Shown here piece by piece: positions 10,162 to 20,924 of a stretch of 64,000 bases of DNA. This DNA is from Wolfiporia cocos (lineage: Eukaryota > Basidiomycota > Agaricomycetes > Polyporales > Phaeolaceae), in assembly GCA_029448655.1 (NCBI GenBank), contig JACCLO010000011.1, forward strand, positions 2,232,001 to 2,296,000. The letters are read 5' to 3'. The notes beneath the pieces are model-generated. The model was not told where the DNA came from. It did not search any database and saw only the letters and a program-made list of their open reading frames with translations. Position numbers and translations under genes: made by a program. Numbering within the stretch: the first letter of the stretch is position 1; each line of letters begins with the position of its first letter.

Positions 10162-12311
10162 CTCCAGCAGTCTATTGATTCATTCCAATTATAGGGCTGG
10201 CCAAGATGTGGTTGTCGGTGGTGGGAACCAAGCTTTAGTGATAATTTCATGATATTATACCCAGGCACGTCTGCTGCGGTCTAGCACCTGCTTCGCGGAC
10301 TGGCACCTACATCTACGTACCTTAGCAGACCCAACGGAAGTTGGAACTATGGATGTCTACAAAGTCATAGATTTACGTTGAATATTGGAGGGAAGAGCTG
10401 CGTCACCAGCGATTATTGCCTATGTATAGCACCAATTACAGTAGCACAAGATGAGATCATTGGGGATTCTACGCTTCTTCAATAACCTCAGGGCAAAGCT
10501 TCGCACGTACAAGACCGGGAACGCAAGGACAAAGCTCGGCACATACGGAACGCCCATGGACTCGTGCCCAAGGACCAACAGGCAGCGAAATTACCGTGGG
10601 GAACGGCAACGTACGGGCTGTGCACGCGGCCAAGCCTCGCCGAGCTACTAGAAGTGGAAACTGGCGAAGTTTGTTGGGCGATGGGCATGGAGATGTTGGG
10701 CCGCGATGGGCGCCACATCATGTTTACAACAAGCCGCCACAATTGCAACGGCCGGCAAAGGTGTTCCTGCGTGGCAAATGCTGCTGCAATGTCCACTCAC
10801 CTGTCGGACACCCGAGTTTGCCACGTTTCGTCCGCACACAAAGCCTTGTTTTGCAGCGTGCAGGCGCGCGCTCGGACGAATATTCATGAACGGGCCGCTG
10901 ACCTGGGATCGCCGTGGATAATTTTGGAGTTAAGCGACGTGCGGCGCCACGGCATCCTGGTCGCGCAACCCAAAGTCCGCGCATGATGCGCGCAGGGACG
11001 GTCTCACTGCATAGATACGTGCAGAGTCGCAGATGTGCAGAGCCGCCGGGTCCGCGAGCAAGCCACAGTTCCTGTGCCTCAAAGTCGACGCTCCACCAAG
11101 ATGTGATATCTGTCCGCGTCAGTGGTAACGAGCGCGGAGATGCAGATACAAAAGGGAGTCCCGGGGCCGCCCTGATCTCAGCGATGAGCGAGCGGGCTAT
11201 ACTTGGGAGTCATTCGGGCTGGAAACACCTAGAAGCGCCGCAGAGTTCGAATCATGCGGAGACGTGCGAATGCAGGCGTGCGCTGCAGAGTGTGCAGAGA
11301 CTGCCTGTGCAGTGCGAAAAATGCGCAGAAAAAGAGTGATGTCGGCCAAGTCTCTCAGCGAGCAACAGAACTGAGCAGAGGCTGAGGCACGGAGGGAGAC
11401 ATGAGGTAATTCGGGACGAAACGAGAATGGGCGCGCGTGGTTTGTTGCGCTCCCAGGGTCGGCTTTTCTCCTGATGTCGACGGTCCTTCACTGTAACCGT
11501 TAGTCTCGCGCCTCGCTGCTCATCGTTCTCAACGGCTAGCACGGCACTCAGCGCAGGGCCCTCGTCGTCCACGGCCCATCTGGAGAATGCGAATTAGCCC
11601 GTGTCCACATTCCAGCTACTTCTTCCGTCGCGTGTCACCAATCGCACCTCAGGTCGTCTCTTCCTCGCTCCCTCACACACCCTTCGGCCTATGTCCTCCA
11701 CTGCGGCGAATGCCCGTCCCCCATGGCCAGCGAAGACACCCGATCCCTCCCCTCCCCTGAGGCGGAAAAGACAGTCCAGCCGTCGCCCCTCACGCCTTCA
11801 CGCGCCATCGAGTAGCGTTCGGAGGGACGATATAGCAGATCAGCCTGAAATTTGTGAGTATCTATTCCTTCACTCCGCTGTGTTTCCATGTTTTGGCGTA
11901 ATGGTGTATCGCGCGCTACCTAATGCTCGTTGTGCGGTACCGGAACAAGACGCATGGGCAGGCTATGCGTGGGGCTCCGTGGCCGCACTCATGTTGGGCG
12001 TCCTCCTGACGACCTGCCGTCGTCTTCATTGCTAGTGTACCAACTACATACTTGCACGCGAGATGATGCTTCAGCTCGGGGTGGAGCTCGCACGGCAGAA
12101 TCCTTACGGTATTGCGGGGCGGCTTTTGCCCCGGTCGGGGAGAATTGGTGCATAGGCGACGGCTTGGCGTGCGGGGTTAGTTCATTGCCCTGAAACTATG
12201 GACCTCTTTGCCGAGACTCCCCGTCACTCGCAACGACCGTCGTCGCTGTACCTCATTGCGCCATCAGTACTGTAAGGTTTGTAGACGTCGAGCTGACTGT
12301 TCACTCAACAG
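10162..12311 (+). other. Gene-poor stretch
   Basis: Contains only unsupported small ORFs (for example 10564-10986 and 10914-11339) with compositions typical of chance frames. The last 700 bp, with pyrimidine-rich sequence near 11660-11700, should hold the promoter and first exon of the next gene. I could not find an ATG exon that joins it in frame. Confidence 0.4.
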
Positions 12312-13633
12312 CGCAAGCACTCGATCAATGCTTTGACGAAAACAACGCTGTCTACTCATGTTTCCCTACAAGTGATACTGTCATCCCGCAGCACGAATGG
12401 GCTGCCTTCGTCTGGAACAGCAGAATTCCCTACTTCACCGAAACCGACCTTGTCAACATCTACCTATACCATGGCGATTCTCTAGAGCCAGTACTTAATG
12501 CCACTAATGTCGTGAATCCGGTTCAAACCGCGGGCGAGTACACACAGTACGTGAACGATACGTGGTTTGGCTCGCGAGGGGCAAACTGGCAGCCAGGAGA
12601 TGGAAACATCTCTTACCCTTTCTACTGGGTAATCACGCCCAACACAATAACGGCCGTTAACCAGCAAACACCACTCGCGACTTTCACCGCCGTCCGTGAG
12701 TACGACTCACTCGCTAACATGTATTCACGCTGATGCGGCGCATAAGAAACCACCTATGCGGATTCGGTTGCATCTTCGCTGAGCTCTGCGTCGGCTGCAT
12801 CTGCGTCATCTGCGGCATCTGCGGCATCAGCGGCATCATCAAGATCAGCAGCATCCGCATCGTCCTTGACCGCCACCGCGACTTCTGGCATCTCCACAGT
12901 CGGTACGGGCGTCGGTGGGGGAACCAACGGAAATTCCAGCTCGACCATCAACCCCTCAAGCCGACAGTCTGGGCCCTCGTCATCGTCGTCCGCGGGGTCG
13001 GCCAGTGGCAGCGCCCCTGGATCCGTGCAGCAGGACCAGTCGAACAAATTCCCCGACTGGGCGATTGCAGTGATCGTCGTGCTCGGCTTCCTCGCGCTCG
13101 CCGCGTCGGGTGTCCTCGCGTTCTACCTCTCGCGGCGCATGCGCAGCCGGCGAATGCTCTCGCACCGCGGCTCGATGAACTCGGCGTCGCCCATGATGGC
13201 GAACGCGGCGACAGGCAACACTGCGCAGTCACCGCTGCTGGGTGCCGCGGCTCTGGGTGCCGCAGCGGGGGGCGAGGCGGCGGCGGCGGGTGCTGGGAGC
13301 GGGGAGGGCAACCGGCCGACATCGCCGACGGAAGGCCATGATGGCGCCTCGACACTATCGCGCAACAGCGACGGCGCTCCATTCTCAGGCGCAGATGCGG
13401 CGATCATGGCCGCCGCGTTCAGGACCGCGCTGCGCAATGCGGACTTTAGCGATGAAAACGAGAGTCCTGAAAGTAACAACACAGAGCGCCCAAGCGCGCT
13501 GCTCGCCCAAGAGCTCGCGGAGGAAGGCAGGGACATCCGCAGTGTCGGATCGTCAAGAGGAGTCCGAGTAGAGACGTTGAGCGACTCTGCAGACGACGAT
13601 GGAGCGACGACAGTACAGGAAGACCCGCATTGA
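12312..13633 (+). CDS. Single-pass membrane protein with Ser/Ala stalk (5' end unresolved)
   Basis: Two exons are clear, 12312-12695 and 12747-13633, joined across a 51-nt GTGAGT...AAG intron. An acceptor CAACAG at 12311 with a CTGAC branch site implies at least one more upstream exon, which I could not place, so the signal peptide is missing. The visible 423 residues comprise four parts. An ectodomain of about 128 residues has two near-N-terminal Cys and several N-glycosylation sites (NATN, NDT, NIS). It is followed by a low-complexity Ser/Ala/Gly/Thr stalk, one membrane helix (DWAIAVIVVLGFLALAASGV) followed by basic RRMRSRR, and an acidic, Ser-rich cytoplasmic tail. The layout resembles fungal cell-wall sensors of the Mid2/Wsc kind, and the ectodomain could be a Kre9/Knh1-like Ig fold. 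Both are inferences from pattern only. Confidence 0.75.
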
Positions 13634-14924
13634 TCTTGCCCTCTCCCGCGCGTTCCCTCTCCTCCTTTTCCCTTGGGCTCCGTGTCGTCGTCGGAATTCA
13701 TCGCAGTTACTTATTCGCGGCCACTTTGTCAATCCGCTATGTATCAAGTGACGTTATCCCCCTTCGCCGTCGCCGTGCATTATTACTTCTTCGCTCTAGT
13801 GTTGTTTCACAGTCGATAGCTTTTCCTGTTCCATTACGGACGATTGATAGTTGAGTACTTCAGTACTGCTACGGACCTTTCGCTCTACAGTTACATGTTC
13901 CTGGTAGCTACATACCGTCCTACTACTACTCCGCCTGCAGTTGGGCCGTTGGCCTGTCCAGTCTTTACAGTTTTTTTTGCCCTCGCTGATTTCGGCCCTG
14001 GCTTGCGTCATAATCCATTCCGATCCCTTCGCCAGACCTGACCGTGCCGGCCACACCTCCCAGCCCTCCTCCGCATTCCGCGCGTCGCGGCGTCGACGCT
14101 ATTATTACCCGTCCTGATTGTATGTCGCCAACTCGTCCATGCCGCGCATGCGCACGTCTCACGTCTCACACTCCTTCTCGTATAATCCCGACATATTGTG
14201 CACCACACAGGGCGAGCATTGCGATATGCCCCACTCCACTCGGCAATGCTCCATGAACTCAGTATGGCCCCATGATACCTTCGCACGGGGACCCATTCGT
14301 TATCGTCTTATTGCCCCAGGATACGTAGACAATGATGACTCGATTTGCTGCATTGCCCCCATGCGGGCCCGCAACATAATCAATACGTCAATGGCCGACG
14401 TCAGTGTGCTAATGGCGCGCGGCATGGATATGATTGCGGCCTGAAAAAGCCGGTGACAGGAAGTAGGAGGACCCACCCGGCGGAAAGGATGAGTTAAATT
14501 GGGCACACCGCCAACGCCCAACGGGCCAGATGGGCTGAGTAGCCGGAACTTGGACAGTCTCATGATCGTAAGGTTGTGGCGGCACGCCGCGAAGATGATC
14601 GCCTTGAGGCACAGATCCAAGAATAATTCCGCCGGTAGTCCTCGGGAGAGACTGGCGAGGACGTGCGCATCGGCTGCTCGACAAATGAAATTTCGACCTC
14701 CGGAATCGCCCTCGCCATGACGTAGTGGTGCAGCTTCCTCGAAACTCGAAAGCGCGCGCGATATGAGTGATCCTGAGGGGGGTTCAGGGATGGACTATCC
14801 GGAAAGCTATACTAGAGCAATGAACGAGCGTGTATACTACAATCCGATGTGCATTCGTGGTGGAGGTGAGCGCGTAGAGCCCACTCTAGTAGCGGGGCGC
14901 ACACGGACGAAGCAGCCACATGTG
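13634..14924 (+). other. Intergenic region without supported gene
   Basis: Lies downstream of the membrane protein and downstream of the minus-strand carrier (convergent 3' ends). A TC/TA-rich stretch at about 13660-13960 looks like 3' untranslated sequence. No domain is recognisable in the small ORFs. Confidence 0.4.
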
Positions 14925-16203
14925 TCATGATGTCTGCGGTCGACCTTCTAAGTACCGTATTAGCATCTCGTATCTGCGCAGGTCATCGTGATCAGTGAGG
15001 ATCTTGGAGCAGAGAGAGCAGACACCGCCGTCGACATACGTCAGCATAGTCACAGCACTATTTGGTACTGTCCGCACTAAGTTCACCGAAAGGCCCTTGT
15101 ACAAACCCCTCCAGCCTTCATGCCTGAGGATGTCCTTGACGGTTGGCACGACCCCTATTTGAGGGTGATTTGGTACGCCGTTGTCGCCGTAACCATTCCC
15201 CACCGGTCTTGGTCTTCTCAGTGTCTGCAGACGTGTCCGCACGACCTCGTGTGGGTAGGTCGTCACCGAGGCAGTCATCTTCGAGACTGCCGAACAAGCG
15301 AGAAACATCTTCGGTGTTAAATCGTCTTGCGAGTTTCTACCTAGCGAAAGCACACGCATTAGATCAACTGTCGGTGGTGACATTTTGACGCTCACGAGCC
15401 CAAGTCTTCAGTTGCTCATACAACGGAAACTGTACTGCAACATGGAATATGCCAAAGAGGCTTGGTAGGAGACCTCGGAAGAAGGCTCGGACTCCTTCAG
15501 CACGATAAATAGTGGTAGCTGCATCTAGTGTATGTCGGTATCGTCGTTCCGTGAACGGTTGAGTCTGCGGCGGAAATGAAATCACGTCACTAGTCATTTA
15601 TGAACAGCACTGACCATGAAGCGAGTCTTGATAACCCAAAGCGGATTTGTGCATATTGTACTCGTCGCGCCAGCAGTCATTGCCGACAGGATATGAAGGG
15701 ACCAGGGGTGTTCTCTAGCGACGGGCTGGTACCCTTTCGCCTGGGCGGCAGGGTAGACATGTCGTACAGGCTCTACATCTTCCAACCGCTTCTCACCAAA
15801 ATGGCTTTTTATGCCGTCGTATACAGCGAAGTAGATCGCCCATGTCGGAAGGTAGCCGAGGAGCGTCGGGCCCAGCCCGCGATAGAGTCCGCGAATTCCA
15901 TCGTGCTTGAGGACCGCTCGTGCGGTGGCTGGAACGAAAGGTGGACACGACGTACGTTGAGAACCTCACGGGCGTGCTGTATCAGGCCGAGAGGACCCCT
16001 CACCGACCACACCCAGGTAGCCCACCGAGCCATGCGCGTGCTGCTGGGCCTGGAGTCTTGTCTTGATCACATCCAGCGGACAGGTCGCAACGCTGGCGAC
16101 AAGCCCACCGCCCGCGCCGGCTTCGGGCAGGGCATTGAGGCGATACAATCTTGATGAGATGCTGATGACTCTTACCAATCATACTATTTGCGCTCGATGG
16201 CAT
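14925..16203 (-). CDS. Mitochondrial carrier, NAD+ transporter type
   Basis: Six exons (16203-16176, 16120-16004, 15928-15615, 15564-15396, 15340-15040, 14973-14925) give 325 residues in frame. All three SLC25 signatures are present: CPLDVIKTRLQAQ near residue 24, TNPLWVIKTRFM near 144 and TYPHEVVRTRLQ near 238. These sit with the GLYRGLGPTLLGYLPTWAIYF and VSKMTASV segments typical of the yeast Ndt1/Yia6 and pyrimidine-nucleotide branch. Trp in the second motif (PLWVIK) and HE in the third are diagnostic of that branch. The protein should sit in the inner mitochondrial membrane and import NAD+ or a related nucleotide; exact substrate is inferred. Introns are 50-75 nt. The start gives a very short N-terminus, normal for carriers. 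It is divergent from the DUF6534 gene, 369 bp apart. Confidence 0.9.
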
Positions 16204-16572
16204 TGCTCCGTGCTAGAGCTTGCAGCCACGAGGCGTCGTGGAGGCGATCGTGCTCGCCTGAGACTATATCCGCGTTGTCGTCGGGTGGGAAATTGCTGAG
16301 ACTGAGTCTAACGGAGGGGAACGCAGAAAACAGGACTGGGCTGAGGAGTGGCGCGCCCGAGCCGGCCTGGTGGTGGCGGAGAGATCGGCTCATCCCGTCG
16401 GTCGATGTTGACTCGGAGGCTCATGCGCAGGGCGCTCCCATCTCTGCCGGCTGTTCACGAACTAAGAAGACACCCAACCGTGGACCATCAGCATCATGGA
16501 CCATCAGCATCATGATACTGCTCCCCAGTGAGCCTCTATCTGCCTTGCAGAGTTTGATGCATCACGTGTGAG
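16204..16572. promoter_or_regulatory. Divergent promoter region, carrier / DUF6534 gene
   Basis: The 369 bp between the two divergent start codons must contain both promoters. It includes a short tandem duplication, GGACCATCAGCATCAT repeated at 16481-16512. I see no clear TATA box. Confidence 0.5.
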
Positions 16573-18830
16573 ATGGATATAACTCCCGCTGATGGCGAAG
16601 TACCAGCGGTAACACTCACCGCCCCTCTTCCGACCCCCATCTCCTTGACCGTGAACATGAGCAGCATCACTACAGGCTTGCCGCCAACCGTGCCGGTCTC
16701 TGAGCTGAACGCGACGTTCGGCGTGCTGCTCATTGGCTTCATCTTCGCGGTCACTCTCTATGGACTGACCTTCTTCCGTGCGTCCACTCTGCTGCCGGCT
16801 GTGCTCGATCGTTGACCTTGTGCTCAGAGACCTACATCTATTACTCTCGATTTCCGTCGGATGCGGCGCTATCGAAGTATACGGTACGTTGCCACCTCCC
16901 GTTCACGGTCGCGTATCGCTCACTCCTGGCGACCAGATTGGAGTGATATGGTACGCTTCACCCTAGACTATAGCCTTAACGGACTCATCTTGACATGCGG
17001 TGGGTAGGGCGGTGGACACGGCGACCACCACTCTTTGTGAGTAGTAGACCTGGACATCTTGATGCGCTGCCATTGCTTATATGATCCCGACAGTGTCCCA
17101 CACGTCAGTTCTTTGAATGCATTCCCAGTCCGATGTAAAGGAGCGCTGAACCATGCTCGTAGATTGTATTACTATCTCATTACGAGCTTCATGGCGCCGT
17201 TCGATGAGCTTGATATCACTAAGTGAGTGCCAAGGTTTTCCGAGACCAGGATGCCGCTGATCTGTTGTACAGGACGTTTATTGTGAGTGCACAATGCAGT
17301 CATGATGGGGCAAGTGACTGATAGCTTGGCTCACAGGCAGAAAACGCCCTTGCGGTACGCTTGTCTCATCATCCGGCGATGTCGGTATATTGATGCTTGT
17401 TCCATCCAGGCGTTCGGCATTTTCCTTGTCCAAGTGTAAGTGTACTAGGAGCACTCTCTAGTATTAGCCCAGCGAACTGAAAGTCCTCAGTTTCTATGCG
17501 TTCCGTATATACACAGGTGTGTTTTTTTCGTTGTGATTTATGATCAGCATTAAATTTGTATGTGTTACTCGTAGTAAATGGCAAGAATCCGCTCACTCCT
17601 GCAGTAATTGTAAGCTACATCAGGCACCCTTATGGAATGTTGCTAACGTTTTTCAGTCTTTCCTCGCCCTCATCAATCTCGGTATGTTTTTTCCCGTCTT
17701 TTCCATTGACTCAAATTGACATTGAGGTTGTCCATGGCAGTGCTTGGCATTGGTGAGAAATCTTGTGATTGATCGATGCTCATGATTCTGATGCTTATGG
17801 CCGCCCTGTTCAGCTGCAGCAGCGAAGATGTATGCCTGTGTTTTATATAGGAACTGTTGGTGAAGCTGACATGCAATCTCAAAGCTCAACGAGGCCCCTC
17901 TTCTACAACTTCGTCGATCATATCATCGAGGTGCTCACTGGTATCCAGTACGGTCTGAGCACGCTTTGCGACATCATCATTGTCCTTTCGCTCTTCGTCT
18001 ATTTGAATCAGTCGCGTTACCCTTCGATGAAGACGTGAGTCGAGCTTATGAAGCTGCATGTGTCGTACTAAATCATTGTCCACAGAATTCAGGGGTGGTA
18101 TGAGTATCTCGCTGTGTACTTCATCAACCGTGGTACTTGCTTCACGTCCGTGCCTCCGTCATACTACTATCGGGAATGTCCTAACACCATTTTACAGGAT
18201 CCTCCAGCTGGCGTCGCTTATCGTATTCGTCGCCATTCCCAAGCAGCAGGTTTGGATTCTCTTCCACTTCGTCACCAGCAAGAGTACGTTTCCATTCTAT
18301 GAGTTTCATCTGCATTGATCGGGCCGCTGATTGTGATTGCAATGATGATACAGCCTACATCAACAGTCTGCTGCTGATGCTCAACTTCCGCAATGTCTAC
18401 AAGGGCCGCGGCGTCGACGAGGAGGAGTCGCTTAACCAGCGCAACCTCAACGCAAGCGGCGGCCTTACCAGTAGCAGCCGCACGCCGCGCGACACCACTC
18501 GCGGCGTACAATTTGGCGCCATCGACACCGAGAGCAAGGTCCGTGTTCGAAGGTGTCCCTAATACACGTTTTGTTTATGCACCATTCCAGGCTGCTGCCA
18601 TGACAATTGGTCTTGACACCATTCGCTCTGGCACCAACATTGATGATGATGAGGCAAGTGTGAATCGGCTGTGACTTCTATCTCATAAACATTCTCTGCA
18701 GAGTGACAAGCACAGGCCCAACAACTCGGACATTGACATGTCCGACATGCCGTGAGTGTCTTCCTCACTGATACAGCCGTCTCTGACCCGTCTCTTCCGA
18801 CTTGTAGGAAAGCAAGCCCGGAGTTCTGAG
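16573..18830 (+). CDS. DUF6534-family integral membrane protein
   Basis: Twenty exons give 388 residues. Exons: 16573-16777, 16828-16883, 16937-16950, 17008-17036, about 17144-17222, 17273-17282, 17337-17354, 17411-17436, 17491-17516, 17575-17609, 17657-17681, 17741-17752, 17814-17829, 17885-18034, 18086-18145, 18198-18283, 18354-18538, 18591-18653, 18702-18751 and 18809-18830. The start ELNATFGVLLIGFIFAVTLYG, then QTYIYYSRFPSD, DTATTTL, YYYLITSF, FLVQVFYAFRIY and, later, FYNFVDHIIEVLTGIQYGLS, is the course of the mushroom-specific DUF6534 multi-helix family (function unknown, plasma-membrane location inferred). The C-terminal tail is hydrophilic and Ser/Asp-rich. The fifth exon could start at 17129 instead, in the same frame. 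The intron after 18653 appears to be GC-AG (GCAAGT donor). Confidence 0.85.
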
Positions 18831-19159
18831 TGGCCGTCGCGGTGCCATCTCGATTCCGCACGCTGCATAGTGGAGTCCATACGCTTGTTTCCCGTGCGAT
18901 CTATTGCTATCTATCTGGGCTTCGATTCTCGGCTATTTATAATTTTTCATACCCATCGTAACTTTTAGTAAAGACCTGATGTCTGCATTGCTCTTTTGAC
19001 TGGTGGATTGAATCTGGATATGTCAGATACGTGCTGCGCGCATTGACGCGCGTAATGAACTCAATACGAAAAAGAGTTTCGGTGTCCCTATCAGCTGCAG
19101 ACGATATGAAATTAAAATACCGAGTGGCTTAGGGTATAGCAAAGAGGTCCAAGTGTCTA
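18831..19159. other. Convergent 3' spacer
   Basis: 329 bp between two stop codons. AT-rich 3'-UTR-like sequence follows 18890; nothing else seen. Confidence 0.4.
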
Positions 19160-20621
19160 TCATGCCTTCGCAGTCTTCTGCTTGTCGGCCACCCACCACT
19201 GTGATTGGACATCAATGCGTGAAGTTAGAGGAAAACAGAGCAGGCCAGGCGTACCTCTAAGGTCTTTTTCAACCCCTCCTCCATGCCAACCTGTGGCTCA
19301 TAGCCCAACACTCTACGCGCCTTCTCAATGTTGTGGAATCTCCAGACACAACTGAAGGTGACACGGAAGCGCGTGAACCCGGGCTGTCTGCCCATCAGCC
19401 ATGCCCACCATTCCGCTGCCCCTGCGAGCACCATCCCGACTTCACGCGGCAGGGAAATGAGAGAACGCTTCGTCTTGTTCGTCCCGAAGTGCTCGTCAAA
19501 GAAACGCCAAGCGATCCGCGGGACGTCCCAGAAGTACATTGGCTCTCCATTCGTGATGAAAAACACCTGCCCGGCGACCTGCAGCTGGTTGTCGTCCTCG
19601 CGTGCGAGCGCGGCGTCGGACAGCTGGTCAAAGCGACTTCGGACAGCCGGCCGCGGGACACCCGTGTACGACAGGTCATTCCACTTCGCGGTGATCTGCT
19701 CCGCGTTGGGCGGCGGTGTGACGTAGGGCCCGAGTGGGCGGCATTCGGATGTGGGAATGCGACGGTCACCCGTAGTGCGATTGATGTAGGGCAGGGCAAT
19801 ATGGAGGTCTTCCTTCACCTTCGCGATTTCTTCCGGAGTATATGGACGAAGGCGATCGGCGGCGAGGAGGTGGGCGTGCGCGGCGTTCGTGATGTACGTC
19901 CAGTCGAATAGATTCGTGTTGTCTCCGATCTGGAAGTGGGTCTGGTTGTTTTCATACACCTCGTATAGACCAGCAATGAGTTGCCTATCCCCAGGGCTTA
20001 TGGACCATGTCAGATGCGTCAGACTCGGGACGTTGGACTGCACTCTTACCCGAACAGACCTGCTGGTCGTAATGCGACAGTGTATAAACCACCCTCACCG
20101 TTCGCCTCAAGCACCATGCGTTCTGCTTTAGCTTTTGACTCGTTATATGCGTCCATAGCCTTGGCGGGAGGTAGCAACCGCTCATCAATGTCGATGAGGT
20201 TGTCTCCGTGGAAGACAACACCAGCAGAACTTGTGTAAACCAGTTTCGGCACGCCATTTGCCACCGCCGCAGCTATAACAGCCTTTGTACCGTCGACGTT
20301 GACCTTCCAGTACAATGCGGGGTCATCCATTCCGTGGGGAGGAGACGCGGTGTGAATTATGCAGGTCGCCCCGCTCTGCGATGACCTCAGCGTGAGGTTC
20401 GAATCAGCCATTCACGACCGCTAACGAACCTTGCGTAACGCATCCCCGACCTGTCCTTCCTCGCTGATGTCTCCAGAGTAGAAGGGAACATCGTGGTACC
20501 TTTGCACAATGTCGAAGACTGACACGGTATCACCGCGGGCGAGGAGCGCCTCAACGATGTGTCGCCCAAGGAAGCCACTGCCGCCAATAACGAGGTAGAT
20601 GTCCCGCTTAGAAGAAGACAT
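19160..20621 (-). CDS. ERG26: Sterol-4-alpha-carboxylate 3-dehydrogenase (decarboxylating)
   Basis: Four exons (20621-20430, 20375-20050, 19996-19255, 19198-19160) encode 432 residues. The protein is an extended short-chain dehydrogenase of the 3-beta-HSD family. It has the NAD-binding IGGSGFLGRHI (about residues 12-22), the active-site Y141-NES-K145 (AYNESKAKAE) with Ser at 113-114, and the family signatures IHTASPP and LRPAGLFGPGDRQL. Erg26 oxidises and decarboxylates 4-alpha-carboxysterols at the ER during ergosterol synthesis, acting with Erg25 and Erg27. The length exceeds yeast Erg26, as is usual in basidiomycetes. A hydrophobic segment GMVLAGAAEWWAWLMG in the C-terminal third suits membrane association. 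The last exon codes only WWVADKQKTAKA. Divergent from NTA1. Confidence 0.93.
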
Positions 20622-20924
20622 GGTGAGCGCGGAGTGCAGTGCTGGGTAAACCGAGACTACATAGGGGCCGATGTAATATGAGCCCACAATCGTACGAGTT
20701 CGTACGATTATTGTACATCAGCTGAGCGGTTCATTCCTCGCTATCCCCGCATCCCCACGTCAGCTTGCCTCGACAAGTCTCGACCCTTGTCTTGTTTTGC
20801 TAGAAATGTCATTTGGGCTGTTTGAACTAGATCCGCCAACGAGAGAGATTAAGACAAAACGGCCGCGTCCTTAGCTCAACGCCTTTGCCGGTTGTGTCAT
20901 GCTCTGGCACGCCGCTCAACCACC
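20622..20924. promoter_or_regulatory. Shared divergent promoter of ERG26 and NTA1
   Basis: 303 bp between the two start codons. It contains a perfect inverted repeat, 20688-20697 and 20700-20709 (arms AATCGTACGA and TCGTACGATT, 2-nt centre), 67 bp upstream of the ERG26 ATG, a likely dimeric transcription-factor site. Confidence 0.6.

Noticed and set aside
11236..11260. GAGTTCGAATC as a tRNA T-loop
   Set aside because: No matching acceptor, D or anticodon arms at the right distances on either strand.
12733..13382. ORFs 12733-13341 (+) and 12948-13382 (-)
   Set aside because: Shadows of the Ser/Ala stalk of the membrane protein; the frame used has the membrane helix and a clean intron.
16184..16571. 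ORFs between the carrier and the DUF6534 gene
   Set aside because: They would add an unsupported N-terminus; carriers begin directly before the first helix, and the short exon 1 at 16203-16176 fits.
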